Below, piece after piece: positions 16,903 to 25,430 of a stretch of DNA of 33,518 nt; the first letter of the stretch is position 1, and every line of letters starts with the position of its first letter. This DNA is from Chloroflexota bacterium (GTDB lineage Bacteria; Chloroflexota; UBA11872; VXNJ01), in NCBI GenBank assembly GCA_030744875.1, contig JASLPR010000071.1:1-33518 (forward strand), read 5' to 3'. A program made the translations under genes and the position numbers. Below the pieces are notes generated by a model. It did no database searches and was not told where the DNA came from. It saw nothing but the letters and a program-made list of their open reading frames with translations.

Positions 16903-18423
16903 GTGGCTAACCGCGAACCGACCGGACCGGACATCGTCTTCTTCATGCTCGATCAGCTGGCGGCGAAGTGGTTGGAAGTGGCGCGGGCGGGGGCAGTGCC
17001 GGTGCCCAATTTCGAGCGACTGGCGGAGATGGGCACCAACTTCACGCGTTGCGTCAGCAGCAACCCGCTCTGCTGTCCGGCGCGGGCGACCTTGGCCACC
17101 GGTCTCTCGACCCGCGGCCACGGGGTCCTGCAGAACGGCTACTACCTGGACGGCTCGCTGCCGACGTTCATGCGGGCCCTGCAGGAGGCCGGCTACCGGA
17201 CCGGCGCCCTGGGCAAAGTACATTTCCGCCCGCACTATTCGGGCCTGCACCCCGATTACCGGCCCTACGGCTTCGACGTGCAGCACATAACCGAGGACGG
17301 CCGCGGCGGCGAGTGGCTTAACTGGGTCCGCCGCGAGCACCCGCAACACGCCCCGGCCGTGTACAGCACCATCTGGGCGCGCGAGATACCGGAGTACGCC
17401 GACTATGGCCCGGATGGCGAGGATCTCACGGCTGAGATGGCCGGGTCGCCCCCGCTACGTGGGGTGTACGAATTGCCGTTCCCGGCGGAGTTGTCGCAGA
17501 CGGAGTGGATAACCGGTTACGCGCTTGATTTCATCGCGACGGCGGAGACCGACCGGCCCTTGCTGGCGCACATCAGCTACGTGCAACCGCATTCGCCGTT
17601 CGCACCCCCGGCCGGGTACCGGGACCGGGTGGACATGACTAAGCTGCCGGAGCCGGCGCCGCGGGAGTGGCGGGACGATCCGCTGGGACCGGGGTGTTTC
17701 GAGGGATTGGCCCGCATCGACAACATGGAGTTCGGCTGGGAGGAGGTGCGGGAGCACTACTTCGCCGACCTGGTCCACCTGGACGAGCAACTCGGCAAGG
17801 TGTTAGCGGCGCTGGAGAGCCGCGGGCGATTGGAGGAGACCTACATCGTGCTGTTGTCGGATCACGGCGAGATGTTGCTGGATCACGGCATGGTGTCAAA
17901 GGGCGAGATGCACTACGACGCCTGCGTGCGGGTGCCGCTGCTGATCGCCGGCCCGGGGCTTGCGCAAGGGACGGAACGGGACGAGTTCGTGCAACTGGAG
18001 GACATCTTCCCGACCGTCTTCGAGATGGCGGGATTGACCGTGCCGGAGCCGCTGGCGATGCGGCTGAAGCTTGAGCACGAGGTGTTGCCGGGCCGGTCGC
18101 TGCTGCCGCTTTGCCGGGGAGAGACGGTGGCTGACTGGCGGGACGCAGCCTATGTGGAGAGCTATAACAACATCGACTCGAACACCCCGGCGAACTGGGC
18201 GCGGACGGTGCGCACGGCCGATTGGCGCTACACCATGTACCCGCAAGGCAACGGCGAGCAGTTGTTCAACCTGGTGGATGATCCCGATGAGCAGGTCAAC
18301 CGCGCCGGGGATCCGGATTACGCGGCGGTGCGGACCGAGATGCGAGACCGATTGATGGAGGCGCTGATCCTACAGGATTACCCGCATACGCCGCGGGCGC
18401 GGTTCGCCTACGACGTGCATTAA
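16903..18423 (+). CDS. Sulfatase (formylglycine-dependent, type I)
   Basis: A 506-residue arylsulfatase-family hydrolase that releases sulfate from sulfate esters. The signature is NPLCCPARATLATG at about residues 54-66: C57-x-P-x-R, where Cys57 would be converted to formylglycine by a maturase not in this window. Other family features are an early Asp (FMLDQL) for metal binding, TGALGKVHF, HISYVQPHSPF with metal/substrate His, and the late metal motif LLSDHGEML. The start is uncertain: GTG 16903 has GGGAG eight bases upstream, and GTG 16894 is an alternative. No signal peptide is visible, so it appears cytoplasmic. Natural substrate unknown. Next to sulfate-assimilation genes, it may supply sulfate, which is inference. 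Confidence 0.88.
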   Translation: MANREPTGPDIVFFMLDQLAAKWLEVARAGAVPVPNFERLAEMGTNFTRCVSSNPLCCPARATLATGLSTRGHGVLQNGYYLDGSLPTFMRALQEAGYRTGALGKVHFRPHYSGLHPDYRPYGFDVQHITEDGRGGEWLNWVRREHPQHAPAVYSTIWAREIPEYADYGPDGEDLTAEMAGSPPLRGVYELPFPAELSQTEWITGYALDFIATAETDRPLLAHISYVQPHSPFAPPAGYRDRVDMTKLPEPAPREWRDDPLGPGCFEGLARIDNMEFGWEEVREHYFADLVHLDEQLGKVLAALESRGRLEETYIVLLSDHGEMLLDHGMVSKGEMHYDACVRVPLLIAGPGLAQGTERDEFVQLEDIFPTVFEMAGLTVPEPLAMRLKLEHEVLPGRSLLPLCRGETVADWRDAAYVESYNNIDSNTPANWARTVRTADWRYTMYPQGNGEQLFNLVDDPDEQVNRAGDPDYAAVRTEMRDRLMEALILQDYPHTPRARFAYDVH

Positions 18424-18718
18424 TGGGAAAGGGTGGGCAGGGGGTGTGAGCGGCGGCCAGAATTGGGAATTTGGTGGCGGCGCGGTGGAGGTGACTTGGT
18501 GGTGGCCGCACCCGGGACGGACGGTCATCTGGAAACAACGCCCGAGCTTGGCTTCCGTCCCGCGGCCCCACCGCGGAACCGTTAACCAGTCCTTTACATC
18601 CGCGTCAAACCGCGGAAACGCCTGGCCGCTACCATTACCGGCGTGTTGCCAGTGCTCTGTTCGGTACATCTCGGCGACATCGAACGCAAGTCGACATGCG
18701 CAAAGCGTGTCCCCTTGA
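18424..18718. other. Intergenic gap without recognised gene
   Basis: A 295-base gap between the sulfatase and the YceI-like gene. It is GC-rich with CCGCGG recurring three times (around 18558-18616) and a less GC-rich island, GTTAACCAGTCCTTTACATC, at about 18580-18600. I see no coding frame with a supported start, no tRNA-like fold and no clear promoter. Confidence 0.5.
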
Positions 18719-18730
18719 TTGGACAGGACT

Positions 18731-19606
18731 TTGAAGAGGCTCATCGTCGGCGTTGGAGCGGTCGTCGGGTTGATTGCGGTGGCGGTGGTGGCGGTGGCGG
18801 CGTACGTGTTCATCACGGCCGGGTCGGGTGAAGCTAGCGTGCCGATCTCAGCGCCGACGCTGGCAATGCCGCAGGCACCTTCGTCCGAAACGGCTACGCC
18901 AGTATTGGAGGATGAGTACGGGGACATGGTCGACGAAGGGGTGGTGGAGGAGGAGTACGAAGAGACGGAGGACGATGAGGACGCGGAGATGGCCGACGGA
19001 GAGACGGGGGAGGAGGACGAGGACGTGGCTATGGAAGCGACGGAGACTTCTGCGACCACAATGTTGTTCCGGATCGCTGCGGGGGAGTCGGAGGTGCGGT
19101 TCCTGGTGGGTGAGGTGCTGGACGGCGACGACAAACTGGTGGTGGGTACGACCGATCAGGTCGCGGGAGACATCCTGATTGACTTCGAAAACCCGGCCGC
19201 TTCACAGTTGGGGCAAATACGGACAAACGTACGGACGTTGCGGACAGACAGCAGCAATCGCGACAGGGCTGTCCGATCGTTTGTGCTGGAATCGGGTCGA
19301 GATCAATTCGAGTTTGCGGAGTTCGATGTGGTGGAGCTAGTGGGGCTGCCGGATTCGGTGGTGGTGGGTGATGTGGTGGATTTCCATATCGAGGGCACCC
19401 TAATGCTGAAGGGGATTGCGGCGCCGGTGACATTCGACGCAACGGTGACGATCGTGTCGGAATCGCGGATCGAGGGCTCAGCGGTCGGTTCGGTGCGGCA
19501 TGACGCGTACGACCTGCGGATTCCGGATGCGCGCGGCCGGGTAACGGCGGTGGACGACGTGGTGGTGCTGGAGATCGACTTCGTGGCGCCGGCGGTGACA
19601 GAGTAG
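18731..19606 (+). CDS. Membrane-anchored YceI-like protein with acidic linker
   Basis: A 291-residue protein with one N-terminal membrane segment (KRLIVGVGAVVGLIAVAVVAVAAYVFI), an extremely Asp/Glu-rich linker at about residues 60-105 (DEYGDMVDEGVVEEEYEE...), and a YceI-type lipocalin-like beta barrel from about residue 115 to the end. Barrel motifs are ESEVRFLVGEVL, TNVRTLRTDSSNRDRAVRSFVLES, FHIEGTLMLKGIAAPVTFDATV and a C-terminal VVLEIDFVAP. YceI proteins bind isoprenoid lipids; that ligand is an inference here. The start is TTG 18731 with GGACAGGA just before it; TTG 18719 is an alternative. The linker probably keeps the barrel away from the membrane. No operon partner is evident. Confidence 0.75.
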   Translation: MKRLIVGVGAVVGLIAVAVVAVAAYVFITAGSGEASVPISAPTLAMPQAPSSETATPVLEDEYGDMVDEGVVEEEYEETEDDEDAEMADGETGEEDEDVAMEATETSATTMLFRIAAGESEVRFLVGEVLDGDDKLVVGTTDQVAGDILIDFENPAASQLGQIRTNVRTLRTDSSNRDRAVRSFVLESGRDQFEFAEFDVVELVGLPDSVVVGDVVDFHIEGTLMLKGIAAPVTFDATVTIVSESRIEGSAVGSVRHDAYDLRIPDARGRVTAVDDVVVLEIDFVAPAVTE

Positions 19607-19670
19607 GGCGAGGCCGGATCGCGAACGGGTACTATGGCGGCTCAATTCAAGCGAAAGCCCGGGAGGCGCC

Positions 19671-20582
19671 ATGGACCCCATGATCGAGATGCTGGACAGC
19701 CAGCTGGCGGAGTTGATCGCCGACGACGCGCGGATTGAGCCGATTGCGGGCGGGTTCATCTTCACCGAGGGGCCGGTGTGGCGCGGCGATCACCTGGTGT
19801 TCAGCGACATCCCCAACGGGCGGCTGGTCCGCTGGCACGAGGAGCCGGGCGGACCGGTTGTTTCGACGTTCCGCTACCCGAGCGGCAACGCCAACGGGAA
19901 CACCCTGAACCGCGACGGCAACCTGATCACCTGCGAGCACTGGGGGCGGCGGGTGGTGATCACCGAGGCCGACGGGACGGTGCGAACACTGGTGGACAAC
20001 TACCAGGGCAAGAAATTGAACAGCCCCAACGACGTGGTGGTGCGCTCGGACGGGAAGATCTTCTTCACTGACCCGCCCTACGGACTGTTTCGGGCGGCCA
20101 ACAACCCGATTGAGGAGGATCTGCCCAGCGAGACCGGCGTGATGGGGGTCTACCGACTGGACCCCGACGGGACACTGACCTTGCTGGCCGATGACTACGA
20201 CCGGCCGAACGGGCTGGCGTTCAGCCCGGATGAAGAGACGCTCTACATCGATGACACCGCGCGCCGGGTGATCCGCGCCTACGACGTGGATGCGGAGGGG
20301 GCCATCAGCAACGACCGGGTGTTCTTCAGCTTCCTCGGCGACACCGATTTTCATGGGCCCGATGGGCTGAAATCCGATGTAAACGGAAACATCTGGACCA
20401 CCGGGCCGGGGAGCGTGTGGGTGATCTCGCCGCAGGGCGACGCCCTCGGTCGCATCCGGCCGCCGGAGCATCCGGCGAACCTCGGGTTCGGCGGCGCGGA
20501 CTGGAAGACGGTGTTCTTCACCGCCCAGACCGGTGTCTACCGGTTGCCGGTGAAGGTGGCGGGCGTGGCGGTCGGGGCGTAG
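19671..20582 (+). CDS. SMP-30/gluconolactonase-like six-bladed propeller protein
   Basis: A 303-residue beta-propeller hydrolase of the SMP-30/gluconolactonase/lactonase family. GGFIFTEGPVWRGDHLVFSDIPNGRLVRWH carries the metal-ligand Glu at the start. GNTLNRDGNLITCEHWGRRV, LNSPNDVVVRSDGKIFFTDPPYGL with the Asn ligand, and YDRPNGLAFSPDEETLYIDD with the second Asn and Asp follow. ATG 19671 sits seven bases after GGGAGG, an excellent ribosome site. No signal peptide, so it is cytoplasmic. It precedes the PQQ-dependent sugar dehydrogenase-like lipoprotein gene by two bases, so the pair probably forms one operon: a dehydrogenase making a sugar lactone outside and a lactonase-like enzyme inside. 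This partnership is inferred. Confidence 0.85.
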   Translation: MDPMIEMLDSQLAELIADDARIEPIAGGFIFTEGPVWRGDHLVFSDIPNGRLVRWHEEPGGPVVSTFRYPSGNANGNTLNRDGNLITCEHWGRRVVITEADGTVRTLVDNYQGKKLNSPNDVVVRSDGKIFFTDPPYGLFRAANNPIEEDLPSETGVMGVYRLDPDGTLTLLADDYDRPNGLAFSPDEETLYIDDTARRVIRAYDVDAEGAISNDRVFFSFLGDTDFHGPDGLKSDVNGNIWTTGPGSVWVISPQGDALGRIRPPEHPANLGFGGADWKTVFFTAQTGVYRLPVKVAGVAVGA

Positions 20583-20584
20583 CG

Positions 20585-21967
20585 ATGCGCCGGCCCGGGC
20601 CGCGGCTGCTGGCGGGTGTCCTGCTGGCGGTCTTGCTGGTCGGGTGCGCTCGGGAGTCGAGCGAAGCGGCGGTGGTGGCCGAGCCACTGCCGAAGGCCCC
20701 GGACGGCGGCGCGCCCGAGGAATCGACCGGGCCATTGGAGTCCGCCGAAGAGAAGGCCGGCGGGGCATCGGCCCGGCCGGACACGACGGTGCGGGAACTG
20801 CCAGAAGAGAAGGTCGCCACACCGTCGCCCGAGGTGAAGGTAGCCGCGCCACCGCCGGAAGAGGAAGTGGCTGCGCCATCGCCGCCGCCTCAAATTGTGC
20901 CGATCGAACTGATCCCGGTTGCCTTTGGCTTCGACGACCCGGTGCACGTGACCAACGCCGGTGACGGGACCGGCCGGCTGTTTGTGGTGGAGAAGCCGGG
21001 GCGGGTGCAGATCGTGCAATTTGGCGAGCGGCTGGACGAGCCGTTCCTGGACATCACCGACCTGGTGACGGTATTTGGTCAGGAGCAAGGGTTGCTGAGC
21101 ATCGTCTTTCACCCGGAATTCACAACCAACGGCGCCTTCTACGTGAACTACACCGACGGGTCCGGGGCGACGACGATCGCGCGCTACCGGGCGGGACCGG
21201 GCGAGAACCGGGCCGACGCGGGCTCGGGCCTGGTGTTGTTGACGATCGATCAGCCATTCCAGAATCACAACGGCGGCGGGATGGCCTTCGGGCCGGATGG
21301 CCACCTGTACGTGGGCATGGGGGACGGCGGGAGCGCCAACGACCCCTACGGCGCCGGTCAGGACCTGGATTCGCTGCTGGGCAAGATGCTGCGATTCGAT
21401 CCGTCAAATCCGGACGTGCTGGCGATCCCGGCGAGCAACCCGTTTGTGGGCGACCCGGCGGCGCGGGATGAAATCTGGGCCTACGGCCTGCGGAATCCGT
21501 GGCGGTTCACGTTCGACCGCGAGACGGGCGACCTTTTCATCGCCGATGTCGGACAGAACGCAGTCGAGGAGGTGCATTTTGTGGCGCGCGCGGACTTGGA
21601 CGGCCCGGCGCTGAACTTCGGCTGGAACGTGCTGGAGGCCAGCGCTTGTTTCAGAGAGCTGGACTGCGACCGGGCAGGGATGGAGTTGCCGGTGGCGGAG
21701 TACGGGCGCGACGGAGGCTGCTCGATTACCGGCGGGTTCGTGTATCGCGGGAGCGAGCAACCGGCGCTTTGGGGCGTGTACATCTACGGAGACTGGTGCA
21801 CCGGGCGGTTCTGGGGCCTGGCGCCGGACGGGGCGGGGGGCTGGCGGAACGAGATCGTCGGGACGGCGGATATCGGGCTGAGCTCGTTTGGCGAGGAGGA
21901 GTCGGGCGAGATGTTCGCGACCGGGCTCTTCAGCGGCGGGCTGTACGAACTGGTGGTGGCCGGCTAG
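20585..21967 (+). CDS. PQQ-dependent sugar dehydrogenase-like lipoprotein (GdhB/HHIP-like)
   Basis: A 460-residue lipoprotein. The signal peptide ends in the lipobox LLVGC at residue 21. A Pro/Glu/Ala-rich linker with PxPEVKVAAPPPEEEVAAP repeats (about residues 30-105) follows, then the six-bladed sugar dehydrogenase propeller: VTNAGDGTGRLFVVEKPGRVQIV, EQGLLSIVFHPEF, QNHNGGGMAFGPDGHLYVGMGDGG with the conserved His, DEIWAYGLRNPWRFTFDRETGDLFIADVGQN, and FGWNVLEAS. The substrate and whether PQQ is bound cannot be told. ATG 20585 follows the lactonase-like gene by two bases. The TAG stop is shared through a CTAG palindrome with the convergent small gene. Confidence 0.87.
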   Translation: MRRPGPRLLAGVLLAVLLVGCARESSEAAVVAEPLPKAPDGGAPEESTGPLESAEEKAGGASARPDTTVRELPEEKVATPSPEVKVAAPPPEEEVAAPSPPPQIVPIELIPVAFGFDDPVHVTNAGDGTGRLFVVEKPGRVQIVQFGERLDEPFLDITDLVTVFGQEQGLLSIVFHPEFTTNGAFYVNYTDGSGATTIARYRAGPGENRADAGSGLVLLTIDQPFQNHNGGGMAFGPDGHLYVGMGDGGSANDPYGAGQDLDSLLGKMLRFDPSNPDVLAIPASNPFVGDPAARDEIWAYGLRNPWRFTFDRETGDLFIADVGQNAVEEVHFVARADLDGPALNFGWNVLEASACFRELDCDRAGMELPVAEYGRDGGCSITGGFVYRGSEQPALWGVYIYGDWCTGRFWGLAPDGAGGWRNEIVGTADIGLSSFGEEESGEMFATGLFSGGLYELVVAG

Positions 21968-22251
21968 CCGGGAGTGCGGTAAGGGGCCTCGAAATCGCGG
22001 ACGGTGAGGGGCGCGTCGGCTTCTTCCAGGAGCGACAGGGCGGCTTCGACCTCGTACTTGTTGAGGCGTTCGGCGATGTCGGGGGCGAACTGGCTGCGGA
22101 CCCGCAACTGGGCGGCGGCGCCGACAAAGGAGTAGGCGTCAGCGGCGAGCCCGCCGATGCGCCCGGCGGCGACGTCATAATCGGCAATCCGGGCGACGAC
22201 CTGATAAGTGCTCCGGACGGTTGAACCGTCGAACGCTAGGAGAGCCCGCAC
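21964..22251 (-). CDS. Small hypothetical protein
   Basis: A 95-residue frame from GTG 22251 whose third codon positions are strongly GC, as in the real genes. The sequence is helical and charged, with VRSQFAPDIAERLNKYEVEAALSLLEEADAPLTVRDFEAPYRTPG at the end. No family recognised. The start is uncertain; the frame is open further up to 22443, but that part is antisense to the remnant at 22240-22833. Its TAG and the TAG of the plus-strand lipoprotein gene sit in one CTAG palindrome. It could be the 3' end of a longer, lost gene. Confidence 0.5.
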   Translation of the reverse strand: MRALLAFDGSTVRSTYQVVARIADYDVAAGRIGGLAADAYSFVGAAAQLRVRSQFAPDIAERLNKYEVEAALSLLEEADAPLTVRDFEAPYRTPG

Positions 22252-22833
22252 GAGGAGTGGAGCGGCGCCGTGGGAGCCTGGGTGTGTACCGAGGGAGCGC
22301 CTGTCCAGGACGGGCGATTCAATGCCGACTGGGTCGTTTTCCGGGGACCGGGCGAGATCTTCGAGGCCTTCTACCCGCGCGACCCGTTCAACGGCGGCAA
22401 TTTCATCGTCGAGGTGCAACGCGATCCAGACTAGGAGCCACATCTGCTGTTCGGCTACCAGGGGCCGTTCCTGGAGCCGGTCGATATGGGAGGGCTCATC
22501 CTCACCAACCCGGAAAGCAACTGCTGGGGGGCGATCTTCGCGGTTGACTCATTCTTCGATGTCTTCACCGAGATCGAAGTGACCGGATCCGGCGGCACCG
22601 ATGAGCCGCGCGTGGCGTCCGGATAGGAAATCCGCTACCTAGGTGCTTTGCCGTTCCGCGGCGGCACCGGCGACGACTGGTATGGCTTCGACTGCGAGTG
22701 CGGTTCGATGGACCGGCGCGACCAGGACGGGGTCGATGTCGATCTCACTGGTTTGCCGGAACCGGGCGACATCGACATTGCTGGTGAAAACGGGTACGAT
22801 GTGCTCGAATTCGGCGACTCGCAGTTGCCGTAG
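22240..22833 (+). pseudogene. Gene remnant with in-frame TAG codons, function unknown
   Basis: One plus-strand frame reads as continuous protein-like sequence for about 197 codons: SGAVGAWVCTEGAPVQDGRF near the start, FRGPGEIFEAFYPRDPFNGGNF in the middle, and FDCECGSMDRRDQDGVDVDL near the end. It is interrupted by TAG at 22432-22434 (between RDPD and EPHLL) and 22624-22626 (between VASG and EIRYL), and ends at TAG 22831. A further TAG at 22237-22239 precedes it. There is no plausible start codon with ribosome site, so the 5' part is missing or degenerated. The acidic, glycine-rich composition and paired cysteines fit an extracellular protein. No family recognised. A strong hairpin follows. 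Confidence 0.5.
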
Positions 22834-22857
22834 ACCGGGCTGACGGAACCGATCAAT

Positions 22858-22890
22858 TAGGCCGCCGCCCGCTGGTCGGGCGGCAGCCTA
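22858..22890. terminator. Hairpin terminator downstream of the remnant and of metE
   Basis: A perfect eight-base stem, GCCGCCCG (22864-22871) with CGGGCGGC (22877-22884), around a five-base CTGGT loop. Five more pairs outside it (22858-22862 with 22886-22890) are separated by one mismatch. The plus side is followed by TTCGTTTC, the minus side by a weaker AATTGATC. It lies between the stop of the remnant and the metE stop 45 bases away, so it can end transcription from both sides. Confidence 0.65.
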
Positions 22891-22934
22891 TTCGTTTCTA
22901 GTTGACTCGCGGTGCCCCGCGCTGGGGCCTGGCC

Positions 22935-25241
22935 CTAGGCCGAGGGCTGCGCCGCAGCCAGCTTATCGCGGACCTTCTGGGCGGCCGAAACCATGCGCTC
23001 GACCGCCGGCCGCACCTCATCCCACGTGCGGGTCTTGAGTCCGCAATCGGGGTTGACCCATAGCTGGCGGCTGGAGAACACATCCAGGGCGAGGTCGAGC
23101 AGGTCTTCCATCTCTGGCTCGCCGGGCACGCGCGGGGAGTGGATGTCGTAGACGCCGGGGCCGATTTCGGCCGGGTAGTCGTAGGCGGCGAAGGCATCCA
23201 GAAGCTCCATCTTGGACCGCGAGCTTTCGATGGAGATGACGTCGGCGTCCATGGCGGTGATCGCGTGGATGATGTCGTTGAACTCCGAGTAGCACATGTG
23301 GGTGTGGACCTGAATCTCCGGGCTGACCCCGGAGGACGAGAGGCGGAAGCAGGCGACCGCCCAGTCGAGGTACTTATCCCAGTCGGCGCGGCGCAACGGG
23401 AGTCCCTCGCGGAGAGCGGCCTCGTCGATCTGGATGATCTTGATGCCGGTCCACTCGAGGTCGCGGACTTCATCCCGAATCGCGAGGGCGATCTGGCGAC
23501 AGGTGTCCGACTCCGGCTGGTCATCGCGCACGAATGACCACTGCAGGATGGTGACCGGTCCGGTGAGCATGCCCTTGACCGGCCGGTCGGTGAGCGACTG
23601 GGCGTACCTGGTCCATTCGACGGTCATGGGATCCTCGCGGCTGACATCGCCGTAGATGATCGGCGGGCGGACGCAGCGCGAGCCGTAGCTCTGGACCCAG
23701 CCGCGTTTCGTGAAGGCGAAGCCGTTGAGCTTCTGCGCGAAGTACTCGACCATGTCGGTGCGTTCGAATTCGCCGTGGACCAGTACATCGAGGCCGATTT
23801 CTTCCTGCCAGCGGATGGAGTCCTCGATGGCGGTGCGCAGGAAGGCGTCGTATTCCTCGCGGGTGGACTTGCCGCGCTTGAATGCGGCTCGGGCCGAGCG
23901 CACGTCGCCGGTCTGCGGGAAGGAGCCGATGGTGGTGGTGGGGAGGAGCGGTAACTCGAGGTGCTCGTTCTGGAAGGCGCGGCGATCTTCGTATTCGGCG
24001 GCGCGGTGGAGCATGCTCTCGGTGACGGCGGCGGTGCGGCTGGCAACCGTGCGGCTGTGGATGCGGTCGGATTCGGCGCGCGACCCGGCCGCCGCGCGGT
24101 TGGCCTGCAACTCCGCGGCTACGGCGTCGGTGTCGCCGGCAAAGGCCCGGCTGAGGACGACCAACTCGTCGAGCTTCTGGCGGGCGAAAGCGAGCCACTG
24201 GCGGACGTCGGGATCGAAGTCGGTCTCGAGATCGAGATCCACCGGGGTGTGCAGCAGCGAGCAGGACGGTGCGATCTGGATGCGGTCGGGGCCGAGCCGA
24301 TCGATGGCGGTAGCGATGCGGTCATTGAGGGCGCGGAAGTCGGCCTTCCAGACGTTGCGGCCGTCGATGACCCCCAGCGATAGCAGCAGGCCGTCGGGGA
24401 TGTCGGTGAGGATGTCGTCTAGTTGGTCCGGCGCGCGGACCAGGTCGACGTGCAAACCGTGGACCGGCAGGGCGAGCGCGGTGGAGAGGTTCTCGCGCAG
24501 GTCGCCAAAATACGTTGTGAGCAGAATCTTGAGCCCCGAGGCGGCGGTGAGGCTTTCGTAGGCGCGGGCGAACGCGTCGCGGGCTGCCGGTTCGAGGTCG
24601 AGGACCAGGACCGGCTCGTCGATCTGGACCCACTCGGCGCCGGCGGCCTCAAGGCGCTGCAACACTTCGGCGTAGATCGGCAGGATGGAATCGAGCAGCG
24701 TGAGCGGGTCGAAGGCCTCGTCATCGGACTTGCCGAGGAGGAGGTAGGTCACCGGGCCGACCAGGACGGGGCGGGTGGCGACTCCCTGTTCGCGGGCTTC
24801 GCTGAACTCATCGACCGGCTTGGTGGAGGCGAATTGAAAGCTCTGGCCGGCGTGGAATTCAGGGACGATGTAGTGGTAGTTGGTGTCGAACCACTTGGTC
24901 ATTTCCATGGCCGGGAGATCGACGTCACCTTCCTGGTGGCCGCGGGCCATGGCGAAATAGGTCGTGAGGTCGACAGTCTCACCGGACCAGCCGTAGCGCT
25001 TCGGGACCGCGCCGAGCATGGCCGTGGTGTCGAGAATCTGGTCGTAGAGGGAGAAGTCGTTGGAAGGGACCGAGCTAAGACCGGCCGCGGACTGGGTGGC
25101 CCAGTTGTCGCGTCGGATGGCGGCGGCGGCATCGAGGAGGTCCGACGCGGCGATCTTGCCGGACCAGTAGCGTTCGAGCGCGCGCTTGAGTTCGCGTCGC
25201 GGCCCAATACGGGGATAACCGAGGTTGGTGGCAACTACCAT
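22935..25241 (-). CDS. metE: Cobalamin-independent methionine synthase
   Basis: A 768-residue enzyme that transfers methyl from 5-methyl-tetrahydropteroyltriglutamate to homocysteine. Both halves are present. The N-terminal half starts NLGYPRIGPRRELKRALERYWSGK, a hallmark of MetE. The C-terminal catalytic half starts LPTTTIGSFPQTGDVRSARAAFKRG and carries the zinc ligands in HTHMCYSEFND (His and Cys), a Glu near SIESSRSKMELL, and the late Cys in NPDCGLKTR. ATG 25241 follows GGAGA about nine bases upstream. The size is standard. It uses the sulfide made by the sulfate-assimilation genes of this window indirectly, via homocysteine. No frameshift or internal stop was seen. It ends in TAG. Confidence 0.95.
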   Translation of the reverse strand: MVVATNLGYPRIGPRRELKRALERYWSGKIAASDLLDAAAAIRRDNWATQSAAGLSSVPSNDFSLYDQILDTTAMLGAVPKRYGWSGETVDLTTYFAMARGHQEGDVDLPAMEMTKWFDTNYHYIVPEFHAGQSFQFASTKPVDEFSEAREQGVATRPVLVGPVTYLLLGKSDDEAFDPLTLLDSILPIYAEVLQRLEAAGAEWVQIDEPVLVLDLEPAARDAFARAYESLTAASGLKILLTTYFGDLRENLSTALALPVHGLHVDLVRAPDQLDDILTDIPDGLLLSLGVIDGRNVWKADFRALNDRIATAIDRLGPDRIQIAPSCSLLHTPVDLDLETDFDPDVRQWLAFARQKLDELVVLSRAFAGDTDAVAAELQANRAAAGSRAESDRIHSRTVASRTAAVTESMLHRAAEYEDRRAFQNEHLELPLLPTTTIGSFPQTGDVRSARAAFKRGKSTREEYDAFLRTAIEDSIRWQEEIGLDVLVHGEFERTDMVEYFAQKLNGFAFTKRGWVQSYGSRCVRPPIIYGDVSREDPMTVEWTRYAQSLTDRPVKGMLTGPVTILQWSFVRDDQPESDTCRQIALAIRDEVRDLEWTGIKIIQIDEAALREGLPLRRADWDKYLDWAVACFRLSSSGVSPEIQVHTHMCYSEFNDIIHAITAMDADVISIESSRSKMELLDAFAAYDYPAEIGPGVYDIHSPRVPGEPEMEDLLDLALDVFSSRQLWVNPDCGLKTRTWDEVRPAVERMVSAAQKVRDKLAAAQPSA

Positions 25242-25329
25242 CTAGGGGCGTCTCCGTTGACGGGGGGGGTCCGGACATGGCAAGGCCGTCGGACATTTTG
25301 GGAAGAGGCTTCGTTAGCAAACCCAACGA

Positions 25330-25358
25330 GGATATGTTTTTCGGTGGGCGGGCGTCAA
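25330..25358 (-). promoter_or_regulatory. Candidate metE promoter and leader
   Basis: On the minus strand TTGACG (25353-25358), 17 bases, ATATCC (25330-25335); with a 16-base spacer CATATC. The leader to the ATG is about 80 bases and contains short stems (TCGTT/AACGA and GTCCG/CGGAC). I could not fit it to any SAM or cobalamin riboswitch I know. Confidence 0.4.
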
Positions 25359-25430
25359 AAGATGATGATACAAAGCCTAGACTGCGACAGGTGCGTGGAA
25401 AATGATGTAGCGGTGCTGACAGAGGTGAAC

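Noticed and set aside
22237-22239. TAG just before the unknown remnant counted as in frame
   Set aside because: The upstream sequence has no supported coding signal in that frame, and a TGA precedes it.
25242-25340. SAM or cobalamin riboswitch in the metE leader
   Set aside because: Short stems exist, but I could not match any conserved core of SAM-I, SAM-II or cobalamin aptamers. A covariance-model scan would settle it.
24423-25430. N-terminal extension of the TolB-like lipoprotein to 24423
   Set aside because: It is antisense to metE, and the ATG at 25431 starts a clean lipoprotein signal peptide with a good ribosome site.
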